Origin: DASYML01 sp036399835 | GTDB lineage: Bacteria; Acidobacteriota; Blastocatellia; Pyrinomonadales; Pyrinomonadaceae | Assembly: GCA_036399835.1 (NCBI GenBank) | Contig: DASWMI010000041.1 | Coordinates: 1 to 52,554 of the forward strand | Direction: 5' to 3' | Length of the DNA stretch: 52,554 nucleotides | Shown: positions 48,063-52,554 of the stretch, piece by piece | Numbering within the stretch: position 1 is the stretch's first letter | How the letters are laid out: every line of letters begins with the position of its first letter | The notes under the pieces: model-generated | Seen by the model: the letters and a program-made list of their open reading frames with translations, nothing else | Databases searched by the model: none | What the model was told of the DNA's origin: nothing | Translations under genes and position numbers: made by a program

Positions 48063-51000
48063 ATGCTAATCAAAACTCTGGACTTTCACTTTCGCAGGCA
48101 GCACGAAAGCTTTCGGCTAGACGTTTACCCGCGTGATACCTCACAACTGCTGGCAACTACTCAGTTAGATTTTCCGCGCTCTTTTCTAAACGGGTTGGAG
48201 TCAAAGCAATTGGACTTTGACGCAAGGGACCCTGCCGGGCGCGTCGGACGCCTAAGAGAGTTTGGCAGAAGGCTCTATCAAAAAATCTTTACGCCGGAAA
48301 TCGAGCGCATTTGGAAAGAGCAGAAACAGCGCAACGAGTTTTTTGTCCTCTGCATACGCATCGCGGTCGAGGCCAATGAGTTGGAAGCGATAGCTTGGGA
48401 AACTCTCTTCGATGGCGAAGAGTTCATCGCGGCGGGAAAAAGGACTACTCTCTCTCGCCTTCCTCTGGATGTTCAACCGCAAGGTGCGCTGCCAGCTGTG
48501 CCCTTGCCTTTGAAGATGCTGGCGCTTGTTTCCAGCCCGCTCGATTTGCCGGACCATTCGCGTTTGCAGATGGAACGCGAGCAGGAGATTCTGCTTGAAG
48601 CCATCAACGACCCTGCTGGACAGGGTCGCCTGCGCGCGGACTTTGAAGACGAAGCTAAACTCGAAATTTTAGAAGGCAGCTTGGAGACGCCCTACCAGAT
48701 TTTTCATTTCACGGGTCACGGCATCGCGCCCGAAAACGGTGGCGGGCTGCTCCTCGAAGACGCGCAAGGCAAAAGTCGCCCGACTTCCGTCGCGGAAGTC
48801 CTGCAATCTCTCGAACGCGGCGAAAACTCCTTGCGCCTGGTAGTCCTGTCAGGCTGCCAGACTTCACGCACGATCAACGTCGCGGGATTCCGCGACATGG
48901 CGCGCGGGCTTGTGCGCGGCAGGATTCCAGCCGTAATCGCCATGCAGTTTTCCATCTCGGACACGGGCGGGCTGAAATTCGCTGAAAGCTTTTATACGAG
49001 AATCGCTGCGGGCCGCACTCTGGAACTCGCCGTTCACGCTGCCCGCCGCGCATTGCTCCTGAGCGATGATTACTACCTGCAAGCCGACGCGCTCGCTCCC
49101 GTGTTGCTCACTTCAAACGGCGATTGCTTGCAGACCACACAGGCGGAAGCCGCGCCCGCTGTTGAAGCCCCGAAAATTGATTTCAGCTTTTATCTGCCTT
49201 TGCCGCAACTGAGCTATGGTTTTTACGGCAGGCGGCGCGAGTATCGCCAGGTGCGCGACGGGATACGCCAGCGCAACCAGCGCGCCGTCATCGTTCACGG
49301 CATCGGCGGGATAGGCAAGACCGCGCTCGTCAGCCATGTCGCCACGCGTTTGAAGAAGAATTTTCAAGGCGTCTATGCCTTTGATTGTTCAAGCGGCACG
49401 CTCACGCCCGAAACCGTGATGATTAAGCTCAGCCAGTATTTCTCGTCTCAGGGATTGAAAGCTTTAGAGCAGTTGCTTTATCAAAATCTGCCGCCCGATT
49501 TTCTGGCAAGCTATCTCGCGCAAGTCCTCTCGCAATGGTCTCTGCTTTTAATCTTCGACAACTTTGAAAGCCAGCTCGAACGCACAGACACAGGCTTTCA
49601 AATTGCAGACGAAAACCTCCGCACCTTTATCACGACGCTCGTCAAAACAACCGCCACCGGCAGCCATTTTCTTTTCACCAGCCGCTATCTATTCGAGCTT
49701 GACGACAGACGCCTCGGCAACATTCAATCATTACCGCTCGAAGATTTGAGCCGCCCCGAAGCCCTCAGCCTGATGCAAAAGCTCCAACATCTCTCCGCAG
49801 CCTCTTACGAGGAAAAGCTCGAAGCCTTAAAAACCTTCGGCGGCCATCCTTACGCCATCGTCACGCTCGACCGTTACTGCAATCATCAACCCCTCAGCCG
49901 CGCTCTCGAAGAGGCAAAGAATATTCACGCCGACCTGCGCGAATTCCTCGCCATCGAACTCAACTACACGCAACTTCACGAATGCAGCCGCGAACTCCTC
50001 AACCGCCTCGCAGCCTTCCGCCAATCCGTGCCTTACGAAGCGGCAGAATGGGTGATGGGCGAAAAGGTTTCGTATGCAGCAGAGTTTTTAGAAGCTAATA
50101 GAGATGACTTGACAGAACAGGCGAGAGCGCTAGACGAAGCAGCACTGTTGCAAATGCTTGAAGGAATTCTTCCAGAACGAAGACAAGCCGAAGATTTGAC
50201 CCGTCCGATTAAGGAACTGGTTGAATGGGGCTTGCTCACGCCGATTCAAGAAGACGGGCAACCGAAAGAGCTATCCGTCCATGCTCTTGTGCGTGACTTC
50301 TGTAGCGACAAGCAACAGGGCGAAACTTGGCGCGCGCGTTTACGCGATGCTGCCGCTTTCTATACTAATTTTACAAAGGGGATTCAACGAGAAGACAAGA
50401 CGCAAGATGCCGTATGGATTGAGATGGAAGCCTTTGAATTGCTCGTGGAAGCTGACGATTTCAATGACGCCGCAAATCTTTTAGCAGATGACGCCGAGCT
50501 TTTAAACCGTTGGGGATTCGGACAGTATTTGGAAGGTCAACATCGCCGTTTATTCGACAAACTAGATCCACCACAAACTGCGATAGTCTTGCATAATTTT
50601 GGAAATATAGTTCTTGCTCGCGGCGAATATGATAAAGCGTTGGAATATTACAACCGTTCGCTAAATATTACAGAAGAACTTGGTGATCGCTCAAGCGTTG
50701 CCAACTCGCTTCATCAAATCGGCAGCATTCATTATTTGCAAAGTGAATATGAGATAGCGTTGGATTATTACGAACGTTCGTTAAATATCAAAGAGGAGAT
50801 TGGCGACCGCTCTGGGCGTTCTTATTCTCTTGGTCAAATAGGGACCATTCATCAGATTCGAGGAGAGTACGACAAGGCGCTGGAAAATTACAAACAAGTT
50901 CTTGTCATCTCAGAAGAACTTGGTGATCGCTCAAGCGTTGCTATTTCGCTTCATCAAATCGGCATGGTTTATCAGCATCAAGGTGAATATGATAAAGCAT

Positions 51001-51530
51001 TGGAATATTACAACCGTTCGCTGAAGATTGAAGAAGAACTTGGCAACCGCTTAGGTATTGCCACTTCGCTTCATCAAATCGGCATAGTTTATCAGCATCA
51101 AGGTGAATATGATAAAGCGTTGGAATATTACGACCGCTCGCTGAAGATTAAAGAAGAACTTGGCAACCGCTTAGGTATTGCCACTTCGCTTCATCAAATC
51201 GGCATAGTTTATCAGCATCAAGGTGAATATGATAAAGCATTGGAATATTACAACCGTTCGCTAAATATTACAGAAGAACTTGGTGATCGCTCTGGGGTTG
51301 CTATTTCGCTTCATCAAATCGGACGACTGTTTGTTGATGTAGGGCGCTATGATGAAGCGTTAGAGCGGTTTCTATCTGCTCTTAATATTTTCATAGAGCT
51401 ACAATCACCTAATGCTGGAATCGTTGTGAATTATCTCAAAATACTTCGCGCAAAGTGGGGCGAAGAAAACTTTGATGGTGCGTTGAGAGAGGCAACAGGC
51501 GAGAATGTGCCTGATTGGTTGAAGGAATGA
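48063..51530 (+). CDS. CHAT protease - NTPase - TPR protein
   Basis: A 1155-aa protein with a STAND-like layout. The N-terminal CHAT (caspase-like) domain has the His-Cys dyad: H219 in FTGHG and C265 in LSGCQT. A central P-loop NTPase follows (GIGGIGKT, about residues 413-420; LLLIFDNFE as Walker B). The C-terminal part from about residue 853 is a row of about seven 40-residue TPRs (YDKALEYYNRSL...GDRSSVA.SLHQIG). The TPR array probably senses a ligand, the NTPase oligomerises and the CHAT domain cuts a partner protein. It is outside the transposon. GGAGG precedes the ATG. The DNA repeats are nearly identical, showing recent expansion. Immune or cell-death role is inference. Confidence 0.85.
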   Translation: MLIKTLDFHFRRQHESFRLDVYPRDTSQLLATTQLDFPRSFLNGLESKQLDFDARDPAGRVGRLREFGRRLYQKIFTPEIERIWKEQKQRNEFFVLCIRIAVEANELEAIAWETLFDGEEFIAAGKRTTLSRLPLDVQPQGALPAVPLPLKMLALVSSPLDLPDHSRLQMEREQEILLEAINDPAGQGRLRADFEDEAKLEILEGSLETPYQIFHFTGHGIAPENGGGLLLEDAQGKSRPTSVAEVLQSLERGENSLRLVVLSGCQTSRTINVAGFRDMARGLVRGRIPAVIAMQFSISDTGGLKFAESFYTRIAAGRTLELAVHAARRALLLSDDYYLQADALAPVLLTSNGDCLQTTQAEAAPAVEAPKIDFSFYLPLPQLSYGFYGRRREYRQVRDGIRQRNQRAVIVHGIGGIGKTALVSHVATRLKKNFQGVYAFDCSSGTLTPETVMIKLSQYFSSQGLKALEQLLYQNLPPDFLASYLAQVLSQWSLLLIFDNFESQLERTDTGFQIADENLRTFITTLVKTTATGSHFLFTSRYLFELDDRRLGNIQSLPLEDLSRPEALSLMQKLQHLSAASYEEKLEALKTFGGHPYAIVTLDRYCNHQPLSRALEEAKNIHADLREFLAIELNYTQLHECSRELLNRLAAFRQSVPYEAAEWVMGEKVSYAAEFLEANRDDLTEQARALDEAALLQMLEGILPERRQAEDLTRPIKELVEWGLLTPIQEDGQPKELSVHALVRDFCSDKQQGETWRARLRDAAAFYTNFTKGIQREDKTQDAVWIEMEAFELLVEADDFNDAANLLADDAELLNRWGFGQYLEGQHRRLFDKLDPPQTAIVLHNFGNIVLARGEYDKALEYYNRSLNITEELGDRSSVANSLHQIGSIHYLQSEYEIALDYYERSLNIKEEIGDRSGRSYSLGQIGTIHQIRGEYDKALENYKQVLVISEELGDRSSVAISLHQIGMVYQHQGEYDKALEYYNRSLKIEEELGNRLGIATSLHQIGIVYQHQGEYDKALEYYDRSLKIKEELGNRLGIATSLHQIGIVYQHQGEYDKALEYYNRSLNITEELGDRSGVAISLHQIGRLFVDVGRYDEALERFLSALNIFIELQSPNAGIVVNYLKILRAKWGEENFDGALREATGENVPDWLKE
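50622..51341 (+). repeat. 120-bp tandem repeats encoding TPRs
   Basis: Period exactly 120 bp; units start at about 50622, 50742, 50862, 50982, 51102 and 51222, and a diverged unit follows at 51342. Units 4-6 share long identical stretches, for example 51030-51100 and 51150-51220. Intragenic. Confidence 0.9.
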
Positions 51531-51604
51531 TGTTGTGCGTGCTGTTTTGATGGATGAGAAATGGCAATTTTCGTTAACTAGCGGAGACGTTCGGGGGATC
51601 ATGG

Positions 51605-51814
51605 ATGGGGCGAATAATCAAAGTCAGGTGCAATGGGGCAAACAGGCATGTCAATGACGTTGATGTGGATGAGGCTCTGCGTGTGGACTCGATAGCGAGG
51701 CGGGTGGATGGGTCTGCGCGTGATGTGCCGGAGCGGATTGTCTTGCGTTGTCGTGAGTGCGCGGATGGCAGGGTCATCCTAACGCGGGCGATGATTGAAG
51801 ATGCGCTTCAATAG
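51605..51814 (+). CDS. Small Cys-containing protein downstream of CHAT gene
   Basis: A 69-aa protein with CNGANRH near the start and CRECADG near residue 50, so a possible small metal site. Hydrophilic elsewhere. No family recognised. The ATG at 51605 follows another ATG at 51601 in a different frame. It shares direction with the CHAT gene and the next membrane protein. Confidence 0.45.
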   Translation: MGRIIKVRCNGANRHVNDVDVDEALRVDSIARRVDGSARDVPERIVLRCRECADGRVILTRAMIEDALQ

Positions 51815-51855
51815 ACTCTTTAATAAAATCCTTCCGGATGATGTGGAGGCGGGCG

Positions 51856-52377
51856 ATGTCTGAGTTGAGGGTAAAGGAAGCGATTGAGAGTTTGGAGGGG
51901 AATCGGTTGGAAGGGAATCAGAGGCTGGAAGAGAATCGGGCGGAGATGATTTACGACAGCGCGGCTTCCGAGCCTGATGATGATTTGTGGCTGGCGCACG
52001 GGGCAAAGATGTTGGAGGATTCTGTGCCGGGTTTGCGCAGCGCGGCGAGCGAGTTGCTGAAGGCTCTGGGCCTGTTGCAGACCGTTTATCTGGGCATTCT
52101 AGGGTTTGCCAAGTTTGTCCCGGAAAACATGGAGGTCTATAACAAGGCGCTCTTCGTCGTCCCGTTGATTTCTTGGGTCATAGCCATCTATTACTGCTTG
52201 CGTGTGATGAAGACCGAGATCGTGAAAATCAACTTGCGCTCGCCGAGCGATATTAGAGAAAGGGTTGCGGAGTTGTTGGAGGAAAAACAGCGCCATCTGG
52301 AAACTGCTTTTGTGTTTTTGATCGCGGGCATCGTGTTGGCTTTTATGATGGTCGTTTTTCGTTTGCGTCTGGGATGA
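51856..52377 (+). CDS. Small membrane protein downstream of CHAT gene
   Basis: A 173-aa protein with an acidic, Asn/Glu-rich N-terminus (about 1-60) and a central hydrophobic region (about 65-110, LLQTVYLGILGFAKF...LFVVPLISWVIAIYYCL). A C-terminal transmembrane segment follows (about 148-167, FVFLIAGIVLAFMMVVF). GGAGG lies 6 nt before the ATG at 51856, better supported than 51838. Family unknown. As a membrane protein next to a CHAT protease it is a candidate substrate or effector, but this is inferred only from position. Confidence 0.55.
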   Translation: MSELRVKEAIESLEGNRLEGNQRLEENRAEMIYDSAASEPDDDLWLAHGAKMLEDSVPGLRSAASELLKALGLLQTVYLGILGFAKFVPENMEVYNKALFVVPLISWVIAIYYCLRVMKTEIVKINLRSPSDIRERVAELLEEKQRHLETAFVFLIAGIVLAFMMVVFRLRLG

Positions 52378-52422
52378 GTACGTCAAAATTTTTGAGGGCG
52401 GGAAGTGTGCCCCATTATTTTA

Positions 52423-52554
52423 TCAGTGGCCGACGGGGATTCTTTGATAGCGCGTTTTGTCTTCGGCGTCCTGCCATGAGATGTCGAGCACGTAGGGTCT
52501 GGTGTGGCCCGTGATCACTTTCAGACGTGCGAGCTGGTCGTGCTCGGCGTCGGC
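52423..52554 (-). CDS. C-terminal end of a gene running off the window
   Basis: 43 codons plus a TGA stop are open to the window edge on the minus strand (ending SWQDAEDKTRYQRIPVGH). The continuous frame at this GC content and the convergent position suggest a real gene. Too short to assign a family. Confidence 0.5.
   Translation of the reverse strand, partial: ADAEHDQLARLKVITGHTRPYVLDISWQDAEDKTRYQRIPVGH

Noticed and set aside
50622..51341. CRISPR-like array
   Set aside because: Repeats of 120 bp are in frame and encode TPRs, with no unique spacers.

Overview
The window is bacterial chromosome. A GC-rich, gene-dense host backbone is split by one foreign island. Host gene content (NrdR, Hsp20 next to Lon, an MltD-like transglycosylase, two ECF sigma/anti-sigma pairs, DUF4097-type secreted proteins, Dcd, a CHAT-NTPase-TPR protein) and many long intergenic hairpins sharing the same sequence words suggest Acidobacteriota, perhaps class Blastocatellia. 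That placement is inference: there is no rRNA gene in the window.

Left backbone (1-12598). Minus strand: M23 peptidase, a small membrane protein, a zinc-ribbon membrane protein, and a double zinc-finger anti-sigma factor behind its sigma factor. Plus strand: a flippase-like membrane protein, nrdR, hsp20, lon, a LysM transglycosylase, and the first half of comM (yifB).

Island (12599-42648, 30,050 bp). A Tn7-like transposon sits inside comM. The ends are TGT...ACA, flanked by a 5-bp duplication GCGGC (12594-12598 and 42649-42653). Removing the element and one duplication restores comM exactly in frame (521 aa). The transposition genes are scattered. A tandem pair of TnsA-like proteins (the first active-looking, the second lacking the catalytic residues) and a DDE transposase TnsB lie at the right end. 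About 4 kb away is an overlapping operon of a PolB-type DEDD exonuclease, a TniB-type TnsC ATPase and TniQ. A large protein resembling TnsE lies alone at the left end. The cargo looks largely like defence or conflict genes: an AIPR protein; an HNH-like protein; a four-gene operon of adenine methyltransferase, double GHKL ATPase/histidine kinase, receiver-like protein and unknown protein; and a TGT/DpdA-like transglycosylase with a DUF5591-like partner and a membrane protein. It also holds paired Xre regulators with palindromic operators, a secreted TPR protein, a FlgO-like/lectin-like secreted pair, two decayed insertion sequences, and a gene bracketed by 44-bp palindromic inverted repeats.

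Right backbone (42649-52554). The second half of comM, an ECF sigma/anti-sigma pair, two DUF4097-type proteins, dcd, a CHAT-NTPase-TPR protein with nearly identical 120-bp repeats, two small proteins and the end of a minus-strand gene.

The most novel points, in order, are: (1) the exonuclease translationally coupled to tnsC-tniQ, together with a TnsE-like protein and a catalytically dead TnsA partner; (2) the methyltransferase/GHKL-kinase/receiver operon; (3) the DpdA-like base-exchange module. No tRNA, rRNA or CRISPR array was seen.
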